Notes: generated by a model not told the origin, from the letters alone. A DNA stretch of 64,000 nt from Phellopilus nigrolimitatus (GCA_021029095.1 JAJOHG010000003.1:1488001-1552000), one strand, 5' to 3'. Positions 11,910 to 25,456 are shown, counted from the first letter of the stretch. A program made the numbers and translations.

Positions 11910-13544
11910 ATGTTCAGCAGCACCCTCCGAGCTGTTGCATCTCGTCAACATCGAGTCCCCTTTCATCCCTTATGGCGGAGAAATGCTATTACTCCATACG
12001 TATGCCACCGGCGACGCCTGATAACATCCTTAGGGGATGCAGAGGAGGAAATAGACGACTCTGGCAACTACGAGATTATACTTCCCCCGGATCCTCCAAC
12101 CTGGGGCGTCTCGCATTTAACTCCTCGGGATGTTCCAAATGATATTCCAAGACCACCATATGCCATACCCGGACAAGTACTCAGTGACTCTGACAGATAT
12201 TTTAATGACCCTTATCACGGGGACGGAAGAATAGAACTAGGTAGCGAGAACGAAATCTGTCTCCGCGCAGCCTGCGCACTTGCAAAATGCGTTCTTCTTA
12301 AGGCTGGGGAACTAGTTCAAGTGCGCTCAATCTGAAATTATCTGACCATTGACAACTGAAATTATACTATTTTTATGCAAGGTTGGTGTTTCAACAAATG
12401 AGATTGATGCAGCTTTGCATGACTTCATGATTGCAAACAAGGCCTACCCATCCCCTCTACGATATGCAGGATTTCCAAAGTCATGCTGCACCAGTATAAA
12501 TAATGTTGTCGTCCATGGAATTCCTGACGAGTAAGTAAATGTTTATTTCACACTCATGGTCTCGAGCTCAGACTAATACATTTGATGATAATTTAGCCGC
12601 AAACTCGCAGACGGTGATATTGTAAACATCGATGTGACAGTTTTCTTCAAAGGCTTTCACGGCGATACGTCTCAAACGTTCCTTGTCGGCGACGTTGTAA
12701 ATATTCTACCAACCATAACAATGGGGCGCTTTCTCACGCTTTTGTTAGGATCGCCTTGGAAAGGAACTTGTTCAGTCTGCGTCTGAAGCCCTCGAAGCGG
12801 GAATCCACGTTTGCGGTCCCGGAGTTCCATTCAAAGCGATTGGTTCCGCAATACATAGATATGCGAAGTCGCGCAACCTCTCGATCTCAGAACAGTTCAC
12901 TGGCCACGGTATCGGGACCGTATTCCATCGACCACCATGGATTCTTCATCACCGTGAGTACAGGGTATACAGTGTGTCTTTAAATATTTTCTGAACCAGT
13001 TTATTCCCTACCTTTCTGATATGTTCCGCCCTCGACGTGTGTAATATGCAAAATCCGACTTTGTCCACGCATGCCTGTCGATCCGACGACCGTGTGCTGT
13101 CAATGTACTTCACACGAACTCGTCTGCCCTTCTTGTTTCATTTTAAATCAATGTCAAGTAGGCAACGACGAGCCAGGGACAATGCTTCCTGGGCACTGCT
13201 TCACAATCGAGGTGAATTGAACTTCTCCTTTCTCTCACACCAACTTTCTGAATAAGATAATCGAACTGCTTTTGCTTCCATGCTTACTGACCTGCATCAA
13301 TCAATTCACTCGCGACGGTTCCCCTGTACTTCCACTAAAGCCTGCTCTGATTATTGGCCGGGACCATAAAGCCTGGATCTTTCCTGATGGGTGGACAGCA
13401 TCGACTACAGTATGTCGAAGACATCATCTCACTTTGATTACTTAATAAATTGGCCTGTCTTCTACACAGGACGGATGTCGAAGTGCTCAGGCAGAGCATA
13501 CAGTTCTCATAACGGACACGGGTGTGGATGTTCTTACACGTTGA
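11910..13544 (+). CDS. Methionine aminopeptidase type 1, probably mitochondrial
   Basis: Metalloprotease that removes the initiator methionine from new proteins. Seven exons (11910-12320, 12382-12530, 12597-12696, 12749-12953, 13162-13211, 13341-13409, 13470-13544) sum to 352 aa. The MetAP fold is clear: [13 protein letters not shown], then metal ligands in NIDVT and [15 protein letters not shown] with the ligand histidine, GHCFTIEPAL with a ligand glutamate, and [18 protein letters not shown] with the last glutamate. The N-terminus is Arg/Ser rich and almost free of acids ([26 protein letters not shown]). This resembles a mitochondrial presequence and points to the organellar MAP1D-like form rather than cytosolic Map1, which carries zinc fingers. 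All splice joints hold frame. Confidence 0.9.
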
Positions 13545-13677
13545 ACAGAACTTGCACTGGAGGTGTTTCTAATAATAAAAGAAATAATATGCACAACAGG
13601 AGGCTCAAATACAAAATCAACGAAATTTCTGAAGCGACATGTATTCATACAAACATACAACAACATTACAACAAACC

Positions 13678-16600
13678 TTATGGCGCTGCAATCAGACGCT
13701 CCTCCAAAAATATCGCCAAGACCTGCAGTAAATCGACTGGTTCAGGCTTCCCCAGAACCTCGGAGCTCTTCGCAACGACAGGTTTGGCTTTGTCGACGAG
13801 AGCTTGTAAGTCCATCGTCATCTCACCAGTCATCCCTCGCCGTAGACGATCCGCCAATGTGAGTGATTTCCTTTTCAGTCGTCGCTCGCGCTCGCGGTCT
13901 TTGGTCGTGCTCGCATCCGCTTTATATCCGTACCCGTGTGCCTCCGAATGCTGCTGAGGGTCGTCAAGCTCCATTTCACCCGTCTGCTCCCCGTCATGCT
14001 TCGTAAGCCACATGACGAGCTGCGTCGAGGTATACACGAGAACGGTCTCGAGCGTCTGCCTAATCATCCGCACACTTGGTTGAAGAGTCGAAACTGCTCG
14101 TGGCGTAGAAGGAGGTGCAAGAGAACGATTAGATAAGGGGGGCATTTTCTTGCTAGTGAGGAAGTGCAGCGTCTCATATGCGCAATTTCCGAGTTCCAAT
14201 AGCGTACCAATGGACGCGGGCTCACCCATGGTTACTTTGGAATGCTGCATTACAAACGGGATCAGAAACAGTAAATACGAAGAAAAAGCGGATCAACGTA
14301 CTGGCACGACAAGAGCTTCTCGAATTGGCCAGTCTTCAGGATCACTGAGGAGCACTGTCTCCGCTCCTCCGAGAATGTTAAGCGTCGACAGCACATTCGT
14401 CGTCACACCTAAAAGCCGACGAACGACGTTCGCTGCAATTGGGCGCTTTTCTTCATCCAGCAGCTCGTTAAGTGTGTTCATCGAAAGATCCGTCATTTCC
14501 CGATCAATCCTAATTCGCTCCTCCGTCGAGACCGATTCTAAGAGGCCCGTAAGGTGTTTCGGGTGAGTCAGGGCGTAGTTGAGCTGTTGAAGAAGCTGTA
14601 ATGCATGTTCCGTAAAGGCACGTAAGACAGATGGTAGGGCGGAGTTATTTCGAGGAGCAGTAACAGAACCTTCGGCCATCAAGTAAAACAGCTCAACGGT
14701 AAGTTCAAGCTCTTCGAGAAACGGTACAGTGAGGGGATCATCGTTGGACCACGATAACGTTCGGGAGATCTGCTTGCCGTATAATTGCACAAGTCCGACA
14801 ATCTGCGACTCGACGAACTGTTGTGGGCTGACCAGATTACTGATCATGCCTGTTACGTTGGCTAGTATTAAGCAATAGGCCTTGTGTGCCGGACTTCGTT
14901 CCCCAGGCAATTCGGATAACGCAGTGTCCAATGCGCCTTCGCTGAGAGCGGCGGAGATACTGTTATTGCAGTAGGTAGCAATAACATTCTCACTTGCTAG
15001 ACGCTCTGCAGTAAAGGGAATAGATGCCAGTGCCATATGAAAAGATAGGACTTGAGGAGAGTACAAAGGCTGGCCACGACTTCGGAGAAGAGGAAAGTCC
15101 GAGAAGCCAGAGATGTCCGTCTGACTCAAAAGCTTCAGACTCGCATTGATAACATCGGTCTCTTGACATCTCGTGAGCCACGCAGTAGACGACGAGTGAA
15201 GTCCCTGCCTCGTGCATTGCTGGAAAACAGCGACGAGGAGTTCCATATCCTTATCCAGCTCAACGTCAAGCCTCGTCCGCGCAGTGTCAAATGAGAGGCG
15301 GAGCGCGTCAATCACCAAGATCGAGGCTGCAGTGAATGTTCGTCCCATCAACAAACGATGCTCCGCCTTGATGATTTGAGAGTTTCTGCTGAGTTGCTGG
15401 CAGTTCTTGGCGCAAAAGTACACAATTTGCAGTAGGCTGCGATGGAAAACCTTGGTGATAGCGCCCAAGAACGACTTTCCTGGCGGAAATGCTTCGCTTG
15501 AGATTATACCACCTACACTCTCCAAAAGTAACATGAAGCTCCTTGTCTGTTGCTGCGTTTCGGAAGGAGGGAACCAAGCCGCTTCGAGCAGCCCAAGTAG
15601 TAAACGAAGCCTGCCACCATGGATTGTGGACATGAAATCTCCCGATCGCCTCTCGTTGGCAATATCACGCGACACAGAAGCCGCTGTGGCCAGTAGTATT
15701 GCTCGAATCCCTGGATTTCCTCGAAGATATCCCTTCACTTGCTCCAATAAGAAGCACCATGACTCCGCTAGAAACAGCTGCGAATGCGCCAGCGACATGT
15801 TCAGATTCACAGAGTATACCAAGTATTGCACCTGCTCAGAGAGAGCAGCTTTCTGATCTTCAGACGCCAGGGGTAACCGTAGCAAGTCATGCAAAAGAGG
15901 AACAGAGAGCATAAAATTGTCTCCGAACTCACGTTCATTGATGGGCTCCGGAGACTGCAGACTATCGACTGTCAGATGCGCAAACGACGTCCCTATCGAG
16001 GCAACCATTTGATCATATAGCCCGGGGTCATACGATGAAGAAACTGCTTCTGCAATGGACTCCGTAACATGCTCTTCCGTCTGGAAGATTAGAGCTGCCT
16101 CCTTGTAACTTGTCGGTTGCAATTTTTCATTTTCTTTGCTTGAGCGCAAATGCATAGCGATGTCCGAGCCGAGAATGCGCAGCGCATGGGACTTGATTTT
16201 GGTTCGATATGCATGACTGCCGACGGCGTCATGCAATTCAGACTGGTTTCCCTCTTCCGATTCCATCTCTCTCGTCGCAGTATAGTCCGGGCAGGGCCAA
16301 GCTCCTCCCTGGCGATGGCGGATAAGTGCTTCCAGAAACCCGAATCCCCCCTCGTGGGCTCTAAAGTTGTTATATGTTCTAAATTCCGACTCCACACGAC
16401 GTCGAGGAAGCTCATGACGGAGGCCAATAACTGAGGATTTGCTTCCCATAGTTCCTTCCACCCTGACAGTGTTTCGCATGCAGCCTCAACGGCGCTCGCA
16501 GACTTCGTCGTGATTGCTAAGAGGTCTTTGGCCTGATCATCCTCCTGAACCTCGGTTCCTTTTTCTTTGCCTTTCGCAGAAGTGATACGGAATTGGCCAG

Positions 16601-19600
16601 CGACGAAGAGGACGGCAAGGGCGGGTTGCTTCTCCACAGCAACGCAGACGAAATTCCACAGGGCATTGCGTAAAGGGAGGTCGTCGTATGGATGACGCAA
16701 GATTTTGATTAATGAAGCCATCGTGGCTTGGGCATCGCTGAGGTATCCTATGATAGAAGGAGGTGATGGCGAGCAGCCGGATAATGATGTGCATAGCGCG
16801 GTCAGAGCACAAACTGCCTCACGAGGAATCAACACTCCCAATTCCCTCTGCTTCACATAATATGCCAACATGTCCACTGGATTTACCCTTCCTGTCCGGC
16901 TGCGGATAAGTACATTGCCTAAGGAATGGTCCGCGCAAAGTGCCTGCTCGATCAGAGTAAGCTTTGACGCAACCGTCGACAATGTCTTCAGGTGCAGAAC
17001 CAATCGTATCAAGCGTATGCTGTTCTCTAACAACGATGTGTACCTGCGAACCTCCGCGAAACGGCGCAGACTGGCAAGCGTCGCCAAAATCGACTTTCCA
17101 GAGGCGATGGTGTGGACTAAAGGAATGACGGTGGACGATGAAGCCTGGTAAATCATGATGCTCAAGACGAATTCCGAAAGGCTAGCGAACGTGTGAGCAG
17201 TGGTAACTGCAGACATTGTTTGGATTACGCGCGCGTACAGCGCGACGATGCTCCGTCCAATCTCAAACCTATCGCCCAAACGCGTATATCTCCATCCAGA
17301 ATGCTCCACCCAGATCTGTCCGTGAACAAAGCGCATGGCCCGTAAAAGAACATCCTCCTTGATGACTTGCAAGCGCGGCTGCTCTGCCTGAACTACCAGC
17401 AACGAAGCAATAGCTTCCTCGAAGAGTGTCCTTACTAATCGTAGGAGGGCAAGCGTCATCACATATTGACCTGACGAGCGCTCCGCCGAGAGTATGGCTG
17501 AACTGAAATTTGCTTCTCGCTCGGTACCAAAGAGCATCGTGGTGGATCGAAGATACAGCCACACTCGATTGGAATAGTTGGGCAAGGAAAGCAAGGATGA
17601 TAGAACACCGAGGGCAGGCGCGACCAGCGCCGAGGGCGCATGCAACCTCCTGCTCTGAGCACGAGACAACGCGTCCTCTAGAATCATGAAGATGAGTTGC
17701 ACTAGGTCCGGCGGCGACGCGTCTCGAGAGGTATACGAAACAGGGGACCCGCCTTCTTCCAACGATTGCATCAGCTGCTCAGTTTGAGCGACATTTCCCT
17801 GAATGATGCTCAGGACGAGCTCCAGAGCGTCCGCGATCGTCGCCTCGTCTTCGCCTTCTCTATCAATGCCAATGTCTCCCAACTGAAGAGTGACCGGTGC
17901 GTCTGCCCGCCGTCCATGAAACGCATCCACACGTCTGCTTGCAGCGCGAGATGACCCTTGCCGCCTATTGATGTAGTCGATCAAGACGTCTACCAACACC
18001 TTCCAGCCCGAGTGCTCGTGCTGCCATGCAACTATGACCGGATCTGACGTACTGTCCGAGCACAACAGCCGGCCAACAGATTTCGCAGGAATCGAGGACC
18101 CGCCGGGAACTATGATAGGCCGCATATTCGTGTACGCTGTTCCTCCCGAAGTCGATGACGGACCTGGCCGGTCGATCATCCTGTCATACAACGCGTTTGC
18201 ACCAGTTCGCGCTGCCACAGTAATGACTTGAGTGTATGTCGGGAGGTTCCGGAAGTAATAAAAGACATAGTTGCTGCAAACGTGCTGTGGCTCGTCAATG
18301 GCGGTCTGCGCGAAGAGATCTGGTTCTGTCGAATCGACGCGGAGCGCACCAGACATCGCACGCAGCAAGCGCACAAGCGGGCGGAATTGGACAGGGAAGC
18401 GCGAGCGTGCAACATCGATGACGGCACGCCGCGCCTTGCCCAAACGCCAGTCGATGTCCCAGTATTGTCTGCACAGACCAGCGCCCTCTGCCGATTCGCA
18501 GTTCCCGAATAAAGCTATCCATGTCTCCACGAATCCGTCGAAATCAGGTATCAATTCCACGGGCTCATAATCCACGAGGGCTAAAACCAGGCCTGTAATA
18601 GCAATATATATTTTGAAATAAATACAGTTGATTCGCGCAAGACGTACCCTTGAGCAGCGCCCTATACGCTATTTCATTTGGAAAAGATACAGATGAGCCT
18701 GTTTTCCATGCGACCGAAGAGACGAAGAGCGGTGACTGCGTCAATAAGGTTGAGAGAAACCCGAATAGACCAGATTCAGGACGGAGACATGCCGCCACAA
18801 TGGTCGCATGAAGTTCCTTCTCTCCCTTTTTGAAAGCGACCTCTGACGAGGCCTTAATTTCGCGCAAGAAGGAGGGATAGCCTCGTGGTCTCTCTGCCAC
18901 GCGTGATGCCGCCTCTGATATAGCTTTTAAATAGAATGCCCAAGCAAGCATCGTACAGACGTAGCCGGGGGAAGTGTGGTGCATCACAATTTTGTGCACT
19001 TTTAACATATATAATGGTGATCCAGGGAAAGGGCCGGTGTCGGACATTTCCGTTGGGAGTTCCACGTCTGTGCCAGAAAAGCTTTCCAGGTTGAGTACTT
19101 CAATAGTGATTAAAACCCAAAGCGCAGCGATGTCGCGCTGGATCTGCATGCCCTCGTCATCTAGCATTGAAGTCGAATTCTCCTGGTTGTACCCGAAGTC
19201 CGCCTCGTACGCGCTTTCGAAGACGGATACAACGATTGGAGTAGTGCAGGGCACATAGTCCCACAGCATCCAAAACAGCGTCTCTACGAGGACAAGTTGC
19301 TCTTTGGCATTTTGCTTTGCCCACTGCGAAATCGTCTTGGGGTCCTTGGATGCATATGCAGGAATCGGGAGTTTTGCTTTGCGTAGAAACTCGGATATTA
19401 GCTTCATAACGAAGTCGGTCTGGTCTGTAACGATTTTCGGTAACAGCTTGTGCGCCCCGTGACTGAACGCATCGGTGCTGGACTGCTGGCATTTCACAAG
19501 AGCAATCAGAGTCCGGGCGACATGCAGTCTTTCAGAGAAGTAGAAGGGTGTAATCGCTGCAAGCAGCTCGTCAATCAGCGAGGACTTTGATTCGGAGTCA

Positions 19601-20006
19601 GGTGTTTCGGGGAGGCCTTCATTGTAGAGGAACGAACGCAGCAACACCAACGCGTCCACTTGGTCGATTTGGAACCGCTCGCTGATTGCGAAAACCACCT
19701 CCTTATCCGCGTTTTCCACTTGGATCATCACACCATCCGTTAGCTGAACTGAACCGCTCTCAACTTTCCTCTTTGACGCGTCGGACGGTTTATCGAACGG
19801 TTCGGAAATCTTCTTCAGCCGTTCAACGCGAGTCTCCAGAATCTTCGTAATTTGGTCTGGGCGGGTTCCCTCTCGATGCCCATCCACGAGCGACGCAACA
19901 TGGTTATAGGTGCTAGGGTAACTATGAGATTCGAGAGTAATTAGACAGGAGACGGTGGGACGCACAAGTCAATGAGCTGAGAACGTGTCGAGCTCGATGA
20001 GGCCAT
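13678..20006 (-). CDS. NUP188: Nuclear pore scaffold nucleoporin Nup188
   Basis: Large alpha-helical inner-ring scaffold protein of the nuclear pore. Exons are 20006-19966, 19921-18648, 18592-14302 and 14244-13678. The first exon codes only MASSSSTRSQLID plus part of a codon, placed by a 44-bp intron. Family-like blocks include DFDGFVETWIALFGN, GAGLCRQYWDIDW, ARSRFPVQFRPLVRLLRAMSG and WQHEHSGWKVLVDVLIDYINRR. The reading frame slips once, at about 16289-16291. Upstream codons (FWKHLSAIAREELGPA) and downstream codons (PDYTATREMESEEG) are both good but one base out of phase. Summed exon length is 6173, and adding one base gives 2058 codons. The slip lies in a C run (GGG on plus), so it may be a sequencing deletion or a real lesion. 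Nup192/205 is the alternative family, less likely. Confidence 0.85.
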
Positions 20007-20356
20007 GGTTGAACGAATGCAATTCTATAATCCCATCAGAGAAGTATTGAGTGAGCTAGAGCTTGACACGCACTGTATTGAGTATTTCTAGTCCATGCAA
20101 GCGACAGCACACAGCAGTAGACACGAGAGCGGAAGAGGCGGCGCACAACGTTGAGCTGCTCGGACGCGACAAGCAAGCAGTTTCCAAAACGGGTAGTGAC
20201 GCGTGACATGCAAATCCCCGAAACGGAGCTACCTCAGAGGACGCGTGTGACATGCTGTGGCTGTAGTGTCCCTAAACATAAAAAGGCCAACCAACCGCGA
20301 CGCTGTCGAAGACGGACACGGCCGCGACCACGAGTGCTCTTATGCACCCATAAACG
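20007..20356. promoter_or_regulatory. Divergent promoter between NUP188 and TAF4
   Basis: A 350-bp intergenic region between divergent start codons. It must contain both promoters. I see GACGCGTGACATG and GGACGCGTGTGACATG-like repeats near 20199 and 20237. No canonical TATA box is visible. Confidence 0.4.
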
Positions 20357-21929
20357 ATGGCGATGACCACGCAGCAGACGTACAGCGCTCCTGCTGCAAA
20401 GAAGATGAAGCTCGAACACGAAGGCTCGACGCCGTCGACGCCGCAGCCGGCCTCAACAACGCCCGTGCCAGCAGCGCCGGCATATTCGACGGCGCCACAA
20501 TGGAGTACCCGTACGCATCAGCATCGCTGTCGATGCCGAGCGGTGCACTCGTGTTGACCTTCAACTTGCCTGTGCAGAGATCCCCATCGACCCCCAACTC
20601 CAGCAGCCTCCGCCGCCTCCAATGTGAGCAGAGTTTGTATTACATGCTCATCGAAGTTGCTGAAAGCAAAGCGGGAGCAGGATGACTTACCAACATTATG
20701 GGGCATACGGAGCGACGCATTACCCTCAGGCTGCATATGCGTCGCACCCTCATTACTCGCAGTATCAGACTGCTCAGCCGCCCGCAACAGCACCAGCTCC
20801 TCAGGCTCCTCAAGCTTCTCAAGCCAATCAGCCGATTTCGCGACAGGCAACTCAAGCCAATGACTCCGAATCCAACGTAGATATTGCAACTCTGAACGAT
20901 GCATTAGGCAGTGCCGGACTCGATTTGCGCGTATGTTCATACCTCGTAGATTATGTGTCGAAATGTCGCTTACAATTGGCACAGGCCGAGGAAGAGACAT
21001 TACAGCGCTCCCAGGACCATCATATGACGTATAGGATACACGAGGATCGCTCGAGAAAACAGTCAAATGGCATAACATTCGACTCGCGTATAATTGGGAA
21101 CATGATGCGCGAAATAGGGACACGGCACAAGGTCGCGAGGATCCCAGATGACTCAGTGAGTTACGTCGCGCTCGCCTTGCGCATGCGCTTGCAAGGGCTT
21201 TTAAAAGGGATGGTGGGTGCCGCCGAGCACCGTGCATCCGCGCAGTTCGACCGCGAGCCGAGCCTGTATGACGACGGCACGCCGATGTGGAGTGTCATCG
21301 TGCGGCGTGACGTGAAAAAGCAGTTGGAAGTGCTCGAGAGGGTGGACCGAGAAGAGGAGATGCGGGTACGGAGGGAACGCCGGGAACGCGCGGACGCGGC
21401 TGCTGCTGCGCAGGCTGCTCAGGCCGCTGGGGAATCGCCCTCGCTAGAGGGAACAGCCCCAGGGGCGACCGGAGATGACTCGATGGACGCAGGCGGGACG
21501 TCCGCGAAAAAGCCGAAGAAAAAGAAAGACGGTCCAGGCGTGACAGCCCGGAATATGTCTGAGGACGTGCAAAAGCGGCTGTCGAACGCGGTCGCGACTC
21601 AAGCGGCGGGCCTGGGTCGCGGGAAATATGCATGGATGAACGCGGGAAGTGCTGCGCCCGCGGCTAAAACAAAGGCGGTGACACCAGCCGCACCAGCTGC
21701 ACCAACTGGTGGGGGAACGACGGGACCACAGACACCTAGTGCAAGTCAGGCTGCGAACGCTAGCTCGTGGGCGAAGCCCTACGTCCCTGCATCGGCGGCG
21801 AAGACGTCTTCATCACCGGTGCCTGGCGACGAGGAGAAGACGACCGTTACGATGCGAGATGCAATGTTTGTCATCGAGCGCGAGCGTGGTCATGGTGCAG
21901 GGCGAGGATCGGCTCGGGGATGGGTATAG
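20357..21929 (+). CDS. TAF4: TFIID subunit TAF4
   Basis: Component of general transcription factor TFIID. It pairs by histone fold with TAF12 and anchors the complex core. Three exons (20357-20510, 20578-20623, 20681-21929) give 482 aa. The N-terminal third is Pro/Gln/Ala/Tyr rich. The TAF4 homology region starts near residue 134 (NVDIATLNDALGSAGLDLR) and continues with FDSRIIGNMMREIG and YVALALRMRLQGLLKGMVGAAEHR. A basic/acidic linker follows, then the fungal C-terminal block TARNMSEDVQKRLSNAVATQAAG and a tail with TVTMRDAMFVIERERGHG. The 46-nt middle exon (PIDPQLQQPPPPP) is needed to keep frame and has good splice borders. The gene diverges from NUP188 and converges with HOM2 (180 bp between stops). 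Confidence 0.9.
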
Positions 21930-22109
21930 TCAAGGCATCTGTGTTCATGCTTCATCATGGACTCTCACTTATGCACTGGTCTTTAGAACTGACATGTGCA
22001 CGTCTCTTCGTATGATCTCGTACGAGTTGTTACAACATTTCATTTCTTTGTTTTCTCCAGCCAATATACAAAGCCTGTACGCTAGCCCCGAAATTATTGT
22101 ACAAATATC

Positions 22110-23297
22110 CTAATTGATGATACCTTTCGAGAGCGCAATCTCTGCGTTGATAATACTGCTCGTCGCCGCGCCTATACATACGTTGTTGGCAAGCACCACG
22201 AACTTGACGTCCAATACAGGACATTGCCTGACCCGCCCCACATTCACACCCGCGCCCCTCTGGAAGTCGCGGTCGAGTCGAGGCTGCGGGCGATCAGGCT
22301 CGTCGTGGACAACAATCGCCTTCTTCGGCGCAGATGGGCATCCGAGCGCAAGCGCCTCGGTCGTGAACGCGTCGAGCGCCTCGCGCACCTGCTGCGGGCT
22401 CGGCGGCGGACGGCGCGCAAAGCGTACAGATACGGTCGCCATGTGTCCATCCAGCACCGGCACACGGTTGCACGAAGCGGAGACGCGCAGCGGGTGCGCG
22501 GCGTGCATGTCAAATGTCTTCGCGAGCCCGGCCTTGTCGCCGTCCGCGCCGACGACGCTGCCAAGGATCTTGAGCGTCTCCCACTGTATTTTTTCCTCCT
22601 CTCCGCCGATATACGGTACCACATTGTCGAGAATGTCAAGCGAGGGGACGCCCGGGTAGCCGCCGCCGGAGATGGCTTGCATAGTTGTGATGAGACACGC
22701 ATCGAGAGGGCCGAACTGACGCTCGAGCGCGGCGAGCGCTACGACACATCCCGTTGTAGAACAGTTCGCATTGGTGACAATGAAGCCCTTCTGAAGCGGC
22801 GGACTATGTAACGACCGCTGGTACGGAATGACGGATAGATGGGAAGGGTTGACGAGCGGGACGATGAGAGGCACGTCCGGATCGCGGCGGTGATTCTTTG
22901 AATTTGAGAACACCGCGAGCTCAGCAGCCCTGAACGCGGTCTCTACACGATATTGCAGATTTACGTCAGCCCTTCCGAGACTGAACGGAAGTGGTAATGG
23001 TCAGCACATACCAATCTCCCCAGCGACTTCCGCATCCAAGCCCGAGAAAATAACGGAACACTCCGCAAAGTGCTCGGGCTGGCATTCCTTTACCACGATC
23101 CCCCGAACGGCGGGTGGTATTGGCGTTGAAAGCTTCCAGCTGACAGCCTTTTCGTACGCCTTTCCTGCAGACCGCGCCGATGCGCCAAGTGCGTGCACGA
23201 CGAGGAAAGGATGGTCGCCCAGCAGCGAAATAAATCGCTGACCGACGGTGCCAGTCGCTCCCAAGATTCCGACTTTAAAATGTCGACCTTCAAACAT
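22110..23297 (-). CDS. HOM2: Aspartate-semialdehyde dehydrogenase
   Basis: Converts beta-aspartyl phosphate to aspartate semialdehyde with NADPH (EC 1.2.1.11), the branch step to threonine, methionine and isoleucine in the cytosol. Two exons (23297-23012 and 22942-22110) give 372 aa. The N-terminal NADP-binding loop is KVGILGATGTVGQRF. The catalytic cysteine lies in TNANCSTTG. The substrate and dimer region shows MQAISGGGYPG, followed by IGGEEEKIQWETLKILG. The C-terminus has LDVKFVVLANNVCIGAA. Length matches fungal enzymes and nothing is missing. A single 69-bp intron interrupts EIETAFRAAELAVFSN. It diverges from the broken F-box-like gene with 220 bp between starts. Confidence 0.95.
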
Positions 23298-23517
23298 GTC
23301 GAGTGACGAGCGACGGTCGGGCGTCGAGTCAGTCGGCCGTGGTCAGTGTCAGTGTCAAAGGTGATTGTATGCAGACGCAATGGGAAGATAAAAATATGTA
23401 ATACTGTAGATCATCATACTTGAAAAGTCGTGACAATCCGTGACATATTAGCCACAATAATTTGTCGGCTGTTATTTCAGGCTTGACTTTCCTCTTCAGG
23501 CATGTTCAACCACCACC

Positions 23518-25109
23518 ATGCCCGTGCAAAGTCCTAGCGCCGATGGGAACAAGGCACTTGACAAGGATCTGGAACTTGACATCCCATTTGCAACACACTC
23601 GGATGCCTTGCTGGCGAGCCTGGCACTCACTCATGAAATAGATCCGGAGACTATGGATTTGCTCTTCGCCCTACTTCGCGACCCAACGTTCTCACCTGCG
23701 GAAGTGACACTGGGAACTGCAAATGACATATATCTGCGCGTCGCTGAACATCGCCGCGAGCTGTTAGTGTCATTGGAACACGACAGGGCGGATATGTCAC
23801 CTCAAAATCAGAGCGAAGTTCTGTCCTCTGTCTCGCACACAGATACAACGGAATCAACTGCATTTCCATGGCATATCATCCTTCATGACCTTGTCGACAT
23901 CCTTGAACACGAGCGAACCGCAAAGTTTGAGCTTCTGTGCTCTGCCAGCGTACTCGATGACATAGACGACAAAGCATCTACGCTCAATTCCGACCTTCAG
24001 AGTTTGAGCCTTGTCCAGCTCATGGACCCAGCTGGCGCGTCGAGCGATAGGGCGTGTGATTTGCATCCCAGATATGGAACCGACAACGCTCGCGTATGCA
24101 CTTCAAGAGCCACTTGTTGGCCCCTGGACTCGGAAAATCAGCATAATGGACATCGCTTGCATGGAATTCCGTGACGATCGGCCATTGCCATTGAAAACAA
24201 CCGATCTATTTGCATGCCTGTTGAGATGCGTGCCTAATCTGCAGTCATTAAGGATAACGGCCACTTCTTTCCTCCTCGAAAAAGACTTAGAGGCTATCTT
24301 CCCGGCTTTAGCCTAGCTCCGAGCTTCGATCGCTGAGGGAGCTACACATTTTAAATAAAAACAATGGAGATGGATTCACTGGCAACATTCTATCCCTTCT
24401 TTCTTGCCTGTGTAAGGTGGTTCCCCGATTCCCCGAATTGGTTAATATCACCCTGTCTGGCTGGTCCCAATCTTCTGAAGATGAAGACTGGGATAATCCA
24501 GCGACATACCCTGTCCTCCCAGAATCGGCGACTGAACTAGAGGAATCAATTTGGAGTGCAATCAAGTTCTCCAGCTGCGCGGACGAGGGAATTTCTGTTT
24601 CTCTTTCCCTCGTCAAACGACCGGAGAGTACGCATGGCTGGGCCTGGGAGTGCTTCCATTTCGAAAACGAGAGCAGGTGTATTGCCAGTCCGGCCCTTGT
24701 CCATGTCATCGCGCCTTACTTGTCGGATTTACGAACAGTACATGTGTCCTTCTCAACTGATGATCCAGAAGGGGTTCATGCCGTGACCGCTTTCTTGGCA
24801 GAGTGCACCAATGTTCGATCTCTCTTCCTCGAAATTGGTTTCCAGATATCACCGACGACTGTTCCAAGCCACTTCATGGATGTCTTGCCAGACACCGTGA
24901 AGGACATCACAATCAGCTGTCAGACCGCAGTGGGTGACGCAATGGAATGGGATATAACTGTCAGTCAATTTGTGGCATCCCATGAAAATCTTTGCAGACT
25001 GTCATTAGACGTCCGGGTTCATCCAACTAATAAACCTTTTATTCGGAGGATTTATCACTGGCCGCAGACGAAGGCCATATGTCACGAACGGAATGTCGTT
25101 TTCAAATAA
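23518..25109 (+). pseudogene. Broken F-box-like gene
   Basis: The first 160 codons from the ATG at 23518 are open and end in SLSLV. The natural continuation, SSSWTQLARRAIGRVICI, is one base out of phase (about 24014). It is a typical F-box-domain continuation in agaric proteins (SLVSRSW-type). That frame then meets a TAG at 24314-24316 within LEAIFPALA. A further frame change near 24325 is needed to reach RSLRELHILNKN and the long open C-terminal part ending at 25109 (LRTVHVSF, VRSLFLEIG: leucine-rich-like). No GT-AG intron repairs the first two lesions. I infer an inactivated member of a large F-box family. If this is assembly error rather than decay, three independent errors are needed. Confidence 0.65.
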
Positions 25110-25456
25110 CTGTACACCACCAGACATATAGAACGTGTGCAACGATCGCACTGTCTCGTTTCCTGGCTTTTTTAAAACTCCAAAAGCACTAATACTTGCA
25201 CGAGCATTTACATGTGGTTCTTGAAGCACTTTATTTACGGGTCTGCAAGTCGAGTTATGTAGTATGAAATTTCTCTGTCAAAAAAGTTGTGCAATCAAGA
25301 AGTGCAAGCAATATAAACATACTTTGGTAGTGGGCCATTGCTCCGCATGGCAAGTTACGATTCCTTTTTTTTTTCGGTTTATTTTTCTGCCGTTTGCTTG
25401 AGTACGTATTAAGACAAGTGCATATCCAACAGTGGCTTGTAGGTTAATTATATGTA
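25110..25456. other. AT-rich spacer after the SWR1-like remnant
   Basis: This is where the missing C-terminal helicase lobe of the SWR1-like gene (minus strand) would be expected. No frame encodes the family motifs there (no GINLTGADTV-like or RAHRIGQ-like string). An A/T-rich tract at about 25360-25385 is visible, and nothing else. Confidence 0.4.

Noticed and set aside
16089..16479. Two overlapping long minus-strand frames suggesting two separate genes at the Nup188 locus
   Set aside because: Both match successive parts of one Nup188 protein, and a single missing base reconciles them.
14293..19965. GTG at 19965 as the Nup188 start
   Set aside because: A 44-bp intron (19922-19965) joins an upstream ATG exon (20006-19966) in frame with a family-like N-terminus.
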